Source: Mycoplasma sp. 'Moose RK'
Lineage (GTDB): Bacteria > Bacillota_I > Bacilli_A > Mycoplasmatales > Metamycoplasmataceae
Direction: 5' to 3'
Assembly: GCF_015708155.1 (NCBI RefSeq)
Contig: NZ_JADDYD010000001.1
Coordinates: forward strand, 618,001-682,000
Length of the DNA stretch: 64,000 bases
Numbering within the stretch: the stretch's first letter is position 1; each line of letters starts with the position of its first letter. The position numbers and the translations under genes are program-made. Positions 20,880 to 33,157 of this stretch are shown here, piece by piece. Under the pieces are notes generated by a model. It made no database searches. It was not told the DNA's origin and was given only the letters and a program-made list of their open reading frames with translations.

Positions 20880-23069
20880 TTATTTTGTTTTATTATTTTC
20901 ATCATCAACAGTGATTTGTTTAGTTTCAACAGAAAGACCAAGACCAGAAAGTTTACTTTTTAGTTCTTCTTTTTCAACATAAATTTTTCCAAAAGTTGCG
21001 CTACTTTTTCCAACAGACACAAATTTTTGTAACTGAGAAAGCGCGTCGCCACTAAACGAAGTTCCCGTGATGTAAAGCGGAATGTTAGTTAAATTTTTTC
21101 CCTTGTCGTCTTTTACATAAATTCCAGGGCTAAGTGGTGGCGGAGAAACAAGTCGGTCAGTAAATTGAGAATTTTGAAAATCATCAGCAGAAACTTTGTA
21201 AACTCATTGCTCATTATTGGAATTGCTAGAGTTTTTTACTTTCGATGCTCCGAAATACAAATATTGAAATTTCAAAGTAACATGAGCAGGGTTTTTTCGT
21301 GACTCAGCTTCAACTTCTCAACTTTGCAATTTTTGGTTGAATAAAGTTTCAATTTCACCAAAATTAATCCCTTTTAATGTCTTGATTTTTTTTGAAGAAG
21401 AAAAATCAAGATTAATAGGGTAACCACCTCTACCACCATGGGTTCCTTGGAAAACCCGCTGATCAATTTTGGAGCCAAAAGCAATTTTCAATCCTTCATT
21501 TACTTCATTTGTGGTGTCCCCTTCGTCTCAACGGAGGGTATCAAAAATAATTGAACCAGCAATTTTTTCCCCAGGATTCCGCATTTTAATGTCGCCTTTA
21601 TTTATATAATCAAAGGAAATAAAATCAACATTTTTAAGTGCATTTGGGTTGATAGCTCAGTTGGACTCGTTAGTTTCAGAATTGGAATATAGTTCTAATT
21701 CTGTTAATTTGCTAAATTTTTCTAAGCCGCGAAGTCCATTAATTGCTTGGTGGTCATCCAAGAACAGGGAAACCTTTTGCATTTGTTTTGGTAAAAGTTC
21801 AAGAATTTTCTTAATATTTTGCGTTTTGTGTATAGCACCAACATTTTTTAGAACAATTGACATAATTTTTTGATCTTTTTCAGCGGCTTTCTTCATAATT
21901 TCAGCAAAGGCTTCAAAAGCTTTGTCATCATCAGCATTTAAGATTAATGTTTTAAATTCAGAATATTTTCCGGCAGTATTTCCGGGTTTTCTTGTATATC
22001 TCTTCAAGACAATGCTATTAGAAGAAAATCCTTTATCTTTTATAAATTCACTAATTTCACTACTTGCATCAGAATCGTCTCACCCATCATACTTCAGTGA
22101 GTTAATTGCAGTGCCGTCATAGCGCGTCCACTTGGAATCAACTGCATTTAGTCTTCTTGCATTATTTTTTTTTATATTATTTACAACAACATTCACTTTT
22201 GGTTCTCAACCATCGGTTGCAGGATCAGGGGTGTAACCATCTTTAATCATTTGCAGTTCGTCTGCAGTAAAGGGTTGATTAAGCTTCCTTTTTTGCTCGA
22301 TAACTTTTAAATATGCGTCTTCACGCTCGCGATAATTATTTGCCACCCAACGTTTATATTTTACACCTTCAATATAAACTTCCAAAGAAACCTTTGGTTT
22401 TCCTTTTTCGTCAGTAGGGCCGTAAGTTTTTCAATGATTCTCTACATCTTTTAAAATTCGATCTTGTTCAGCAACTTGAGCAGCATATTTGTCACGTTCA
22501 CTTCTAACCTCGTTAATTTTTCGATCGGCTTGCTGGCGTCATAACCCTAGCGCTCTTTGGTACGCGCTATCACCAATATTCGCAGCAGGTTGAGAATTAT
22601 TAGCCTGTGGCCGAAATTGTGTTTTAGGGATAGGCTGAGACTTTGAAATAGTAGGACGATGATAAATTGGGCGTGACGGAGTTGTTGTTCGTGAAGGACG
22701 TTGAATCGGTGTTACGGATTCAATTGCTGGAGCTGGAGCAGGTTTTTCTATCTTCTTTATTTTTTCAGGAAGAGGCTCAACCTTTTCAACTTTAGGAACG
22801 ATAATTTCCGGTTTAACCGGGTTTTCTGGCTTTTTTTCAACTGGTTTTGGTGGCACAAACTTTGAGTTGGCAACTGGCGAATTAAAACCAGTATCATTAG
22901 GTCGGTTTTTTGCAATTGTTGAAGGCGCAGCAGTTGAATAACTGACTCTAATTGTACTAGAATCAAAATTTGCCAATATTTCTTTAATTGCCAGCGAGGC
23001 GAAAGCGGCCATGGTAAATCCAACCACAGCAACTACATATTTTCGTCGGCGCGTCAAATGAACAATCAT
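20880..23069 (-). CDS. Putative immunoglobulin-blocking (MIB-like) protein
   Basis: 729 aa with many TGA-Trp codons. A membrane anchor lies at residues about 9-28 after a basic start. A Pro/Lys-rich linker (about 60-165) with PAPAPA and TTTPSRP follows. The rest matches the family of predicted Ig-blocking virulence proteins: GLRGLEKFSKLTELELYSN, WAINPNALKNVDFISFDY, IIFDTLRWDEGDT and FQGTHGGRGGYPINLDFS. In M. mycoides the homologue MIB captures IgG and works with the protease MIP. Here no MIP follows. A strong GGGAGGTG ribosome site precedes the ATG, and a TGTGTATAAT extended -10 lies near 23160. Confidence 0.75.
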
Positions 23070-23154
23070 AGTTTCACCTCCCTTTTTAAATTATTAACAA
23101 AAAACTAAAACATGTATATAAAAATTTCACTTTTCAACAACCAGTTTTAGTTTT

Positions 23155-23168
23155 CAAAATTATACACA
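23155..23168 (-). promoter_or_regulatory. Extended -10 promoter of MIB-like gene
   Basis: Read leftwards: TTTTTGTGTATAAT, an extended -10 box about 90 bp before the ATG. No clear -35 box. The leader between promoter and gene is about 80 nt. Confidence 0.45.
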
Positions 23169-23262
23169 AAAATCCAAAAATTCAAAGAATTTTTAGAAAT
23201 TTTCAAAACCTTGGAGTCGCGCACTTTATTACGTCTTAAAATGCCTAGATTTGAATTTAATT

Positions 23263-26200
23263 TTATTTTTTAATATAGGAATCCAAAAAAGCCCGTAAAA
23301 TTTCATTCCGATTTTTCGCATATTCGCGCGTTGTGAACAAAGGATCATCGAAAACTGCCAGCGCTTTCAATGTCATCGTTGCTTTTTTTTCAGTTTCGGT
23401 TGAAGGTTGAACTTCCTTGGTTTTTGCTGAAGATTTTTCTTTTAAATCTTCAGCTGCTAAAACTTTTTTAGATTCAACAGGAACCTTAACTTCAGGTTTT
23501 GTTGAATTTGGGCCAATTTGGTTCCAATCCAAATTGAAGAAATTTGGAAAAGGATTTCAATTTCCTTTAAGGTCAACATTGTAAAGCAAAGTTCCCACTT
23601 CCTTGACATTTAAATCGCTATTTTCACTTGAAAATAAGCTAAGTTTGAGTGAATAAGGTGTTTTGAGGATTTCAATCAAGATGTTGGCATCTTCTTGAAT
23701 CAAGCCTTTTTGGTTTTCTTTTTCAGATTCAGGAAAACCAAAATCTTTCTGGGCAAACCAAACATTGTGAACAACATCACCAATTCTTGGTTTTTTCTGA
23801 GTTTCGGTTTCTTTTCCGGCTGATGCAAGCCAGGATTTGGCGTCTTCTTGTGAAATTTTTTGAAGTCCGCTTGTTACCAAAATTTGCTGTTCATCCAGTA
23901 ATTTTTGGTTAATTTTATTAGAAAAAGGTAATAAAAACAAGTTTCCTTGAACTTCAGGCATACCTTTATTTGTTCCTCAACCATACAAAGAATATTTGCT
24001 GATGAATTTATAGTCCATGCCGATTATAAAAAAGCTTTTTTTATCGCTTGTTTGCATTTTTTGGATGAAAATACCCTTATTGTTACTATCTGCAAGCAAA
24101 TAATGTTGTTTTCCATCAGAAATATTTTTGGCATTGAAGGCCAAGTAAAGCGCTCCTGAATCCAAGCGCGATTGCGGTTTTGGTGTGTACTTAAAATCAC
24201 CGTAATCGTCACGGTTTGGTGGTTCTACTGTGCGCAATTTCAGGTCGTTTTTAACCTGAAATTTCAAAGGCTGTGTCAACTCTAACCCATTTTGGGTTAG
24301 AGTTGCGCTTTCAGATTTAAAAAGCAAATTCTGGTTGGCAGGATCAGCCAATTCGGCGGTTTTTTTGGATACATCAGCCTTAAATCTTGCGCTAATTGGT
24401 TCTAAAAAGAGACTTGGATTAAACTTTTTAATCACATCATAAGCAGATTTTTGCGAGTTAATTACGTTGTTAATAATCAATTGTGAAGACGCTAAAACCC
24501 TATTTTTGTCACTTTTTGCAACAAATTTGAACTCAAAGACCAAATTAGCGTCAATAGTCTTAATTTGGTATTCAGCACTAACATCGTTTAAATTATAAAT
24601 TAAAGCAGCATTAATTGCTTTTCAAATGTTAGTACCAATTCCAGATTCAGAATTTTGTGCTAAATTTGCTGATTGATTTTCAGTTTCTATATCAGCAAAA
24701 GCGCTCACTTTCGCTTTTGCAGGTTTCATTGAATCAAGGGATTTTGGCTCCTTTTTTTCAGCATCATTTTCGTTTTTAGTTTCCTGACTTTTGGCACCAT
24801 TTTTTGAGGTCTTGCTTTGTAAGTCATTTTTTGATTTTGGTGCAGCATTTTCTGCCTTTTCACCCTTTGTCTTCGCAGCAATTATTGCCTTTTTTAAGGC
24901 ATCTTTTGCTATTTTTTTCTCAGAATCAGATGGATAACGACCATGATCAAGCAAATAAACTTTGACAACAACGTCATCACTTGGATTTTCTAAATTAGAT
25001 GGTATTTTCGCTAACTCAAAAAGTTCGTCAATTGTGGTTTTAATCTCCTTTGTTGACAAAATTCGGGTTGAATTTTCAGGTATTGAAAAAGTTTGAACTG
25101 AATTTACTGAGCCAAAAATCCGCCCCAAAACTCGTTCATATTTGCTTAGATCTACTTCTAAATCAACGGGAACAGCGAGTTTTGAGGTAATTTTTGCTTG
25201 AGGTCGTTTGACATCAACATGAAAAACAAAACGAATTTTCTTCGCTTTTTCCAACTTCGCAAGCTCTGTTGGCGAAATTTCATTTTTCTGGACAACTTCT
25301 GGACGAATAATTTTGACACTATAAGTGCCAAAATTTTTTGTTCTGACATCAAAATCACTTTGGTGAATTAAGAAAATATCTGAAAAAGCCTTTTTATTGG
25401 CCAATTTTTGGGTTTGGTTTCCATTTTTGGCACTAGAACCATAAAAAAAATCAATGAAACTGGTGTTGTCATCCACAATTGCTTTTTGAACTTCAGGTTT
25501 AATTTGAATTTTGTCCTCAAGATTTGTTGCAAATCAAGACTCAAGTTCTTGCGACAATTGTTCTTTACTCACCAAACCACGAATTTCTAATTTATATTTA
25601 ACACTTTTTTGGGTTATTTTGTCCTTTAATTCAAGGTCTAAAAATAATTTTCCGTCTTGCTCGGAAAAACTCAGTTTTTCCTGAGTTTTTTCCTTGACTA
25701 AAACTGGCTCAAGTTGAAAATTATCACTAATAAAAATTGGTGAACCCAATGAATTGTAAAGCGAAAGTGTTGCTCCTGAATTAATTAGAGCGTTTTCTAA
25801 ACGCACAAAAGAATTAATTTGCCAAGAATTTTGGTAGTTTTCTTGTAATTTTTGCTGAAATTCCAAAGGTGTAAAAAAACCATTGGAAATGCTAGCGAAA
25901 GATTTTGAAGGATCAAGGTAAAATTTATTTAAATCACCGTCAAAACCATCATTTTCAGCAAAACCTTTAAGTTCAGTTACCAAAGAAAAAATATTTTTTT
26001 CCTTTTCTGATTTTGCAAAAACAACAACTTTTTTGATTGAATTTTTATCAACTTCAGCCTGTGAAAAATCAAGACTAACAGCAAAACCTTTTGATTTTAG
26101 GGGCTCAAAATCAAAAAATGTTGTTAAATCAAACTGATAAAGTTGATTTTTTGTAAGCGCAAGCGCAGTTTTTGCCGAAACCCTCGGTGCATCAGCTTTA

Positions 26201-26412
26201 ACTTTTAAATTGGCAACAATTCCAGCAAATTCTTCAGGAGAAACTGTCGATTTTACGGCCACTTTGAGTTCTGCTGGTTTTTGATTTAAGATTGAATAAT
26301 AAGACTTTTTGTAAGCATTTATACCAATTGCAGTGCCAACAACTCCCGAAAAAACCAAGGCTGAACCTAACACTGACGCAATAATTAGAATTTGTTTTTT
26401 AACTAATTTCAT
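23263..26412 (-). CDS. P102-like adhesin paralog (operon 2)
   Basis: 1049 aa in a single frame through at least six TGA-Trp codons. An N-terminal basic stretch and transmembrane segment (residues about 5-30, ending GVVGTAIGINAYKKSYYS) suggest surface export with membrane anchoring. The body aligns along its length with the P102-like protein at 29853-33116, including DLTTFFDFE, SIPENSTR and the C-terminal MTLKALAVFDDP. P102 family members of M. hyopneumoniae bind host molecules and are cleaved at T/S-x-F-x-D/E; TTFFD near residue 95 fits. The start at 26412 (MKLVKK) was chosen over an upstream ATG at 26439 because AAGG is well placed. Confidence 0.85.
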
Positions 26413-26447
26413 ATTTTTTACCTTTTTATTTTGCAGCATTAGAAGAA

Positions 26448-29400
26448 CTAGCGGGTTGCGGGTTCGCTGCTGGTTTCGGAGCCTCTGTTGGTTTCGGAGC
26501 TCCTGGGAGCATTAGCTTTTTTTGCGCCTTTTTTAACAACGATTCTAAATTTTAAACTTGAAAGTTTTTCTTGAACTTCAACTTTTTTACCTTGATTTGG
26601 CGTTCCCTCAGCTTTTTTCCCCTGATTTTGAGCTCCTTCAGCAGTTTTTTTAATTCTAAAAAGAACAATTTTTACATCAGAGTTGTTGGCAAGTGGTGAA
26701 ATACTTTCAATTTTTGCTTCATATTTTTCTTTTTTTAGAAACTCTTCAATTTTTTTGCCAAATTCTGGGAGAAGTTTTGAAAGAGAGTTTTCTCCAGTTG
26801 AAGGTGGGGTTTGAACATTTGGAAAGGTCAATTTTGAAAAACTGTCTTCATCAATTGTGGTTTCTGAAAATTCCTGTGGAATTGACAAAACAACTTTATT
26901 AAGTTCTTTAATTTCCTTGTGCTGTTTATAAACATCATCTTTTTCCAACTCCAGAAATACCTTGTTTACTGGGGTTAAAAAACTAAAATCACTTTTTTTA
27001 TTTAAATATTCAAGTTTAAATTTAAATTTAATTTGAATGTATTGAGGTTCCTTTGGAGTTGTTGGAGCTGGTTCCTTTGGAGTTGTTGGAGCTGGTTCCT
27101 TTGGAGTTGTTGGAGCTGGTTCCTTTGGAGTTGTTGGAGCTGGTTCCTTTGGAGTTGTTATTGCATTTGATAATTCTTCAATTTTTTTATCCACAGTTTC
27201 TTTTGTAGAATCAGTTTCATTTCCCTTTTCAAAAATTAGGGTATATTTTAGGTTGTCATCAAGTTTGGCTCAAGCTGAAAAGTTAGCGAATTGAGCTGCT
27301 TTAAGAAAAAAAGCTAGTAAAATGTCGCCAAAAGTGGTAAATTTTACCCCTTCAGTCAATTTTTTTTCTGTAATTTCAGATGCAACAGGAATGGCTGCTG
27401 CAACCGCAGCTGGAGTTGCCTTTAAATCCTGCTTAATCAACAAGTGATTTTTTAACTCCGCAAAAATTGCACTATCACTTGCAAGTGGTTTTAATTTTTC
27501 ATTAATTGTTGTTGGTAACACTAAAGTGCCGTAAAATCCAATTCCGCCCTCACTAAAATCACGCCAAACATCGTTAAATGAGAGTAATTTGACTTCGTTT
27601 TTGTTAGGTTCAGTGGTTGTATTTGTAAGAGTAATTTTTTTTGCAGCACTAAAAAGATTATCATTTGCATTCAAAAGATCTTCAGGCAAATCCTTTCTTT
27701 CATCAAGTAATCCAAATTTTTTGGTAAGCTCAAAAAGTGTTGTCACAATTGTTTTTTGGTCTTTTGTTAGCAAATCTTGAAAAAAACTGGCAACTTGGTG
27801 GCCATCACGAAGAAATTCACGTGAATCAAGTACAGCTAAATTTTTATTACGAAGAATTTCTCTTTGATCTTTAGTAAACTTTTTGATGTCACCAATAGTT
27901 GGTAATTTCAGTTTACCGGTTCAAGAATCAGCTAGTGAAAAATAAGGGTCAAGGTCAAAATCATAATTATTTTGCAAAACTTGTTTTAATTTGTTAGTAT
28001 TTTCATCAACATTTTTATTGAAAAGTTCATCAAATTCTGCTTTTGCAAGTTTTTCCAAAGAAGGACGAGGTTTTCCACCAAAGGCAAATAAATCCTGCTT
28101 TTCCTTAGCTTTTTCGATTCCTTGGACAAATTTTTGTTTGAAAATTTCAGCATTTAAACTTGGAAATTCAGGTGAATTTGCTCTTTGGATTCCTTTAAAT
28201 CCAACTAATTTTAGATCGCCTTTTTTGGTCCCAACCTCTTGTTCACTGCTTTTTTGGCTAAAAAATTTACCTTGAACTGAAATTTCAAAAGGGATGTGAA
28301 CACTAGTTTTATCCTCTGGATCCACAAATGATTTTTGGGTATCAAAGGTGAAATTAAGACCTTCGGTAGGGTTTTGTTTAAACATATCGGTGAAATTTCC
28401 GAACTTGTATTCAATTTTTCTGGATTTCAAAAGTTCTTCAATTTCCTTTTTTGTTGCACCAGATTTTTGTGCTTGATTTTTGAAAAATCCGGATTTAATT
28501 TTTGCTAAAAACTCCTGTGCAAAAATTTTGTTAATTGACGCAGAATAATCAGTTTTTTCCGGATTTTTTAAATCTAAATTTTTCAGAAAATCATTTAAAT
28601 CTAAAAAATAAGAAGATTTGTCACTTTTAACGATTTTAATCGCGTTAATGATTGGCTTGAAGTTGATTGCAGACTCACCAATTTGGTTGCGAGCCGCGTT
28701 TGTCAAGTTTGCTTCCAAAAAAAGTACCGGAATTTGGTCTTGAAGGCCAACAAATTGGTAGGTAGAACGATCTTTGACAAAACTAAAATCAAAAATTTTA
28801 GCAGTGTCATTTGGAATTTTATTTTCAGGTGAAGCGTTTAAGGTTTCAACAATATTTTTTAAACTGGGAAAATAACTAGCGAGTTTTGTGTTTAATTGGC
28901 TTGGATTTATGGCTGTGTTAAGTTCATTTTGGAAGTCAATTGGGCGGAGAGATGCAGGATTTCTTGTATCTTTTATACTTTGAGATGCTGAAGGAGCATC
29001 AGCAAACCTACTACTTTTGTTAGAAACTAAATTTTGAATTTGCTGATTTAATTTGTCAGTAATTTTTTTGAGTGTTGAATTAAATTCGGCAATTAAGAAT
29101 TTAGATTCTTTGGCGAATACAACGGTTTGCTCAAAAATATCTGAATTTGCAACATCACCATTTTCAAGTACTTGGCTAACCTGAAATTTAACACGAAAAT
29201 TCTGATTTCCATCATCAGGAACAATTTCAATAATTTTGAGACTGAGATTTTTAGCAATTATTTCTTTGTCAGCAAGGTCAACTTTTTCTAAATTTTCACC
29301 GTTTCTTCTAAAATAGGAAAAATAATTGACAACACCATCTTGGTCTTTAATTTGGTTGCTTGAATCAACAAGCGAGTTTTTGACAGTTTGGTAGTCAGAA

Positions 29401-29594
29401 TTTGCATCAAAAGCGTTCAGACTAAAAGACAAATTGGTCAATTTTGCAGCAAATTCATTTACAACCTTACGTGGATTTTCGGCATTATATTTGATTGTTG
29501 AAGTAAGTCCAACAACAAGGCCAAAAATTCCCAAACTAGCCACACTGGTGGCTAGTCCAATTATAAATAATTTTGATTGTAAAAACTTTTTCAT
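26448..29594 (-). CDS. P97-like adhesin paralog (operon 2)
   Basis: 1048 aa with TGA read as Trp. It begins MKKFLQSKLF with a transmembrane segment (about 10-33) and the family motif STIKYNAENPRK. It is collinear with the paralog at 33158-36571. FTTFGDILLAFF matches the T-x-F-x-D cleavage pattern. Where that paralog has Gln/Lys repeats, this one has five TTPKEPAP units; near the C-terminus two GKKAEG-type units remain (GAQNQGKKAEG, GTPNQGKKVE). No AAKPE-type R1 cilium-binding repeat is present. The gene is followed after 35 bp by the P102-like gene, the classical P97-P102 order. The promoter is at 29752. Confidence 0.87.
27047..27160 (-). repeat. 24-bp tandem repeat encoding TTPKEPAP
   Basis: About 4.75 near-identical copies of a 24-bp unit inside the P97-like gene. 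Being a multiple of three, copy changes keep the frame. The unit is unrelated to the GAQNQGKKAE repeat found at the same place in the paralog. Confidence 0.9.
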
Positions 29595-29751
29595 GAGTCA
29601 ACCTCCTTGTTCACATTAAATAAGTTTTTGCTTGCATCTTCAACTTTTTAAAATTTTTCGAAAATTCATTAATTTTTCCACTTTTTCCCCTTCAAAATTA
29701 AACATTTTGGAGGGAAGTACAACAAAAACTTAATAAAGAAACTTTCAATAC

Positions 29752-29808
29752 ATTATACCAAACCAAAAAAAAAAAAAGGAAAAAGCTAATAAAAATTTAT
29801 TAGCTCTT
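29752..29808 (-). promoter_or_regulatory. Composite terminator and poly-T promoter
   Basis: Read leftwards: hairpin AGCTAATAAA/TTTATTAGCT (29788-29808), TTTTCC, then thirteen T, GGTTTGG and TATAAT (-10 at 29752-29757). The hairpin plus T-run ends the P102-like gene at 29853; the same T-run fills the spacer and -35 region of the promoter for the P97-like gene at 29594. A leader of about 150 nt follows. Confidence 0.65.
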
Positions 29809-29852
29809 CCAGAATTAATAGGGCAAGCGCCCTTGGTGATTAAGTTATATTA

Positions 29853-32800
29853 TTATTTTTTAATATAAGCATCAATAAATGATCTTAAAATCTCGCTACG
29901 CGCAACGTCGTAATTCTTGGTTGTAAAGTTAGGGTCGTCAAAAACTGCTAGCGCCTTCAGGGTGATTTTAGCTTGGGATTGAGAAGTGTCTTGATTTTGG
30001 GCTCCTTCGGCTTTTTTACCTTGGTTCTGGGCTCCTTCGGACTTTTTCCCTTGATTTTGGGCACCTTCGGCTTTTTTCCCTTGATTTTGAGCTCCTTCGG
30101 ACTTTTTCCCTTGATTTTGGGCTCCTTCGGCTTTTTTGCCTTGATCTTGAGTAGTTTCGGAAACTGGATTTGGCCCAATATTGGTTCAATCCAAATTAAA
30201 GAAATTTGGGAAGGGATTTCATTTTCCTGACGCATCTATATTGTAAATTAAAACACCAACCTCTTTATAATTTTTTGGATCTTTGGTGTTTGAAGAAAAT
30301 AAACTAACTTTAATTGAGTAAGGTGTTTTGATAATTTCAAGCAGCAGGTTCTCATTTTCTTGAATTAATCCGCCACCGTTTTCATTTTTATCTGGTTCCT
30401 GATCTTCAGGGTGATAGGTGCTTTGATTAAAATAAACATTATTTGTGATGTCCTGGAGTTCCGGAGTTTTTTGTTGGGTTTCAGATTTTGATTCAGTTTT
30501 TGAAGGTGAGACAATTCCGAAAACTGAAATACTTGGGTTTTTTTCAAAAGGCAAGGAAATAGTACCGCCAGCTTGCACTCCTGTTATTTCAGGTTTGCCA
30601 GTTGTAACTTCAGAATCTGAAGTTGGTGTTAAACTTCTTGGAAACCCAGAAGTTACTAAAATTTGCTGTTTATCAGTTGACTTCATTCCACCCTTTAAAG
30701 GCAGCAAAAGGTGTCCAGGTCTGGGCGACCAAATTGCTGACCTTAAATACACGTAACCGCTAATTTGTTTATAGTCCATTCCAACGACAAAAAAAGGTTT
30801 TTTTGTCTTTAAAGTTTCCATTTTTTGAATAAAAATCCCTTTTCCACTCTTGTCAGAAAGGAGATAATGCTGTTTCTTATCAGAAATATTTTTTGCGCTA
30901 AAAGCAAGATAAATTGCACCAGAATCAAGTTGTGTTATTGTTTTTTGAAGACGGGGAAAAACTTGTGAAATTTCAGAAACCTGTGCTAAGGTCTTTTCTT
31001 CTCCACCATATTTTAGAGGTTGACTTAACTCCAAACCATCCTTAGTTTTGGTAGCTCCAGTTGTTGTAAAAACTAATTTTTTGTTGATTGGATCAGTTAT
31101 TTCAAAAGTTTTTTTATCGTCTTTTTCCTTTATTTTTGCACCAGTTGGCTCCAAAAATAAAGTTGGATTGTACTTTTGAAGAACATCATAAGCAGATTTT
31201 GTTGAATCAATTACATTATTTATAACTAATTGTGAAGATGCTAGAATTGAATCATCAGTTGTAGAAATCAATTTAAAATCAAAAACTAAATCAGTACCAA
31301 TATCCTCAATTTTATATTCAGTTTTAACCCCTTTCAAATCATAAATTGAAGCCGCGTTGATTGTTGTTCAAACGTTTGTTCCAATTTTAGTATTTGAACT
31401 ATTTTCAAGGGTATTTTGTGGTTTTTTTTCATCTGCAAAAAGTGAAACTTTTGTCATAGTCGCTGAATGCGAAGCAGAAGTTGCCTGAGTCGAACCTCCA
31501 CTTGCTGCAGCGCTACCGCTTGGTGCTGGTTTTGCTGGTGCTGGTTTTGCTGGTGCTGGTTTTGCTGGTGTCCCAAGTTCTTTTTCTACTCTTTTTTTTG
31601 CTTCAGCAATAGCTGTTTTCAGACCAGCTTTTGCTTTTGTTTTTTCCTCTTCACTTGGGTATTTTCCATGATCAAGAAAGTAAACTCTTGTGATAATTTC
31701 ATCGTTTGGTTCATCGGCTTTTGAATTATTTTTTGCTAACTCAAAAAGTTGGTCAATTGTGGTTTTAATATCATTTGAAGTCAGAGCACGAGTTGGATTT
31801 TCAGGTATTGAAAAAGTTTGAAATGAATTTAGTGAACCAAAAATTGAGCCCAAAGCACGTTCATATTTATTTAAATCGATTGCTAAATCAGCGCTTGAAG
31901 TGATCTTTGTGGCAACTTTTGAATCAAGGCGTTTAATATCAATTTCAAAATTAAGGCGCAATTTTTTCTCTTTTTGCAATTTTGTCACATCAGTTTCAGA
32001 GATTTTTGATTTTTCAGCAACTGAAGTTTTTGTAATTGTTACATCATAAGTTCCGAAGGTTTTTGTTTCCACTTCGAAACTTTTTTGAAGCACTTCAAAA
32101 AGTTGATCAAAAGTTTTAGTTTTTAGCTTTTGTGACTCAGTTCCACTCACTGAACCATAAAAAAGATCAGTAAGACTTACATTTTCTTTTAAAATCACTT
32201 TTTGCACTTCAGGTTTAATTTCAATTTGATTAGCAAGATTTTTTTCAAACCAAACCTTTAATTCCTGAGCTAATTTTGCTTTTTCGGCAAGTCCGCGAAT
32301 TTCTAAATCGTGTTTTTGAGTTTTGTTTGCTATTTTATCTTTGAGATTAATTTGCAAAAATAATTTGCCGTCTTTTTCAAGAAGACTCAATTTTTTTCCA
32401 ACCAAAACTGGTTCAAGTTCAAAATTATCACCAATGAAAACAGGCGCACCCAGCGAATTATAAAGCGAAAGTGTTGCTCCTGAATCAATTAGGGCGCTTT
32501 CTAAACGTGCAAAAAGACTAATTTGTTTTGCATTTTCAAAATTTTCTTCTAATTTTTGTTTAAATTCAGTAGCAGTATAAATTCCATTGATAATGTTTGC
32601 AAAAGATTTTGTAGAATCTAATTGAAACTTACTTAAATCACCATTAGAACCGTCATTTTCAGCAAAACCTTTAAGTTCAACAGCCAAAGAAAAAGTGGTT
32701 TGGTCTTTTCTTGATTTTGCAAAAACAACAACTTTTTTGATTACTGTGCCTGCGGCTTCAGCTTGTGAAAAATCAAGACTAACACCAAAACCTTTTGATT

Positions 32801-33116
32801 TTAGAGTTTCAAAATCAAAAAATGTTGTTAAATCAAGGTGATAAAGTTGACTTTTTGCAAGTGCAAGTGCGGTTTTAGCAGAAATTTTTGTTGAACCAGA
32901 TTTTACTTTCAAATCTTTGACTATGTTGGCAAATTCTTCAGCTGAAATTGCTGAATTAACTTGCGTTTTTAGTAAGGCGGGCTTCTCATTTAAAATTGAA
33001 TAATAAGAATTATTATAAGCTTTTATTCCAATAGCAGTACCTACAACTGCTGAAATTGCAATTGTGGTTCCTAAAATAGTTGTTATAATTCAAATTGGTT
33101 TTTTAAACAGTTTCAT
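29853..33116 (-). CDS. P102-like adhesin paralog (operon 1)
   Basis: 1087 aa with TGA as Trp. N-terminal membrane segment (about 7-30), DLTTFFDFE, DLFYGSV, SIPENPTR and the C-terminal ITLKALAVFDDPNFTT. Differences from the operon 2 copy are an Ala/Lys/Pro stretch (TPAKPAPAKPAPAKPAPSG near residue 520) and about five GAQNQGKKAE/S units close to the C-terminus, a repeat normally associated with P97. The protein is probably surface exposed and may be cleaved as P102 is. It starts 41 bp after the P97-like stop with AAAAAGGAAA before the ATG, so it is operonic. Confidence 0.85.
29995..30155 (-). repeat. R2-type 30-bp repeats in P102-like gene
   Basis: Five or so 30-bp units encoding GAQNQGKKAE or GAQNQGKKSE, out of the same family as the repeats at 33430 and 33890. 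They lie just before the C-terminal KITLKALAV block. The operon 2 P102-like protein has non-repetitive Lys/Glu/Ser-rich sequence at this point. Confidence 0.9.
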
Positions 33117-33157
33117 GTTTTTCCTTTTTTAATTTAGTTCTTATATTTACTTATTAT

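Noticed and set aside
31528..31575. AKPAP units as an R1 cilium-binding repeat
   Set aside because: Only three or four units are present, in a P102-like protein, and the sequence differs from AAKPE/V. At least about eight R1 units are reported as needed for binding.
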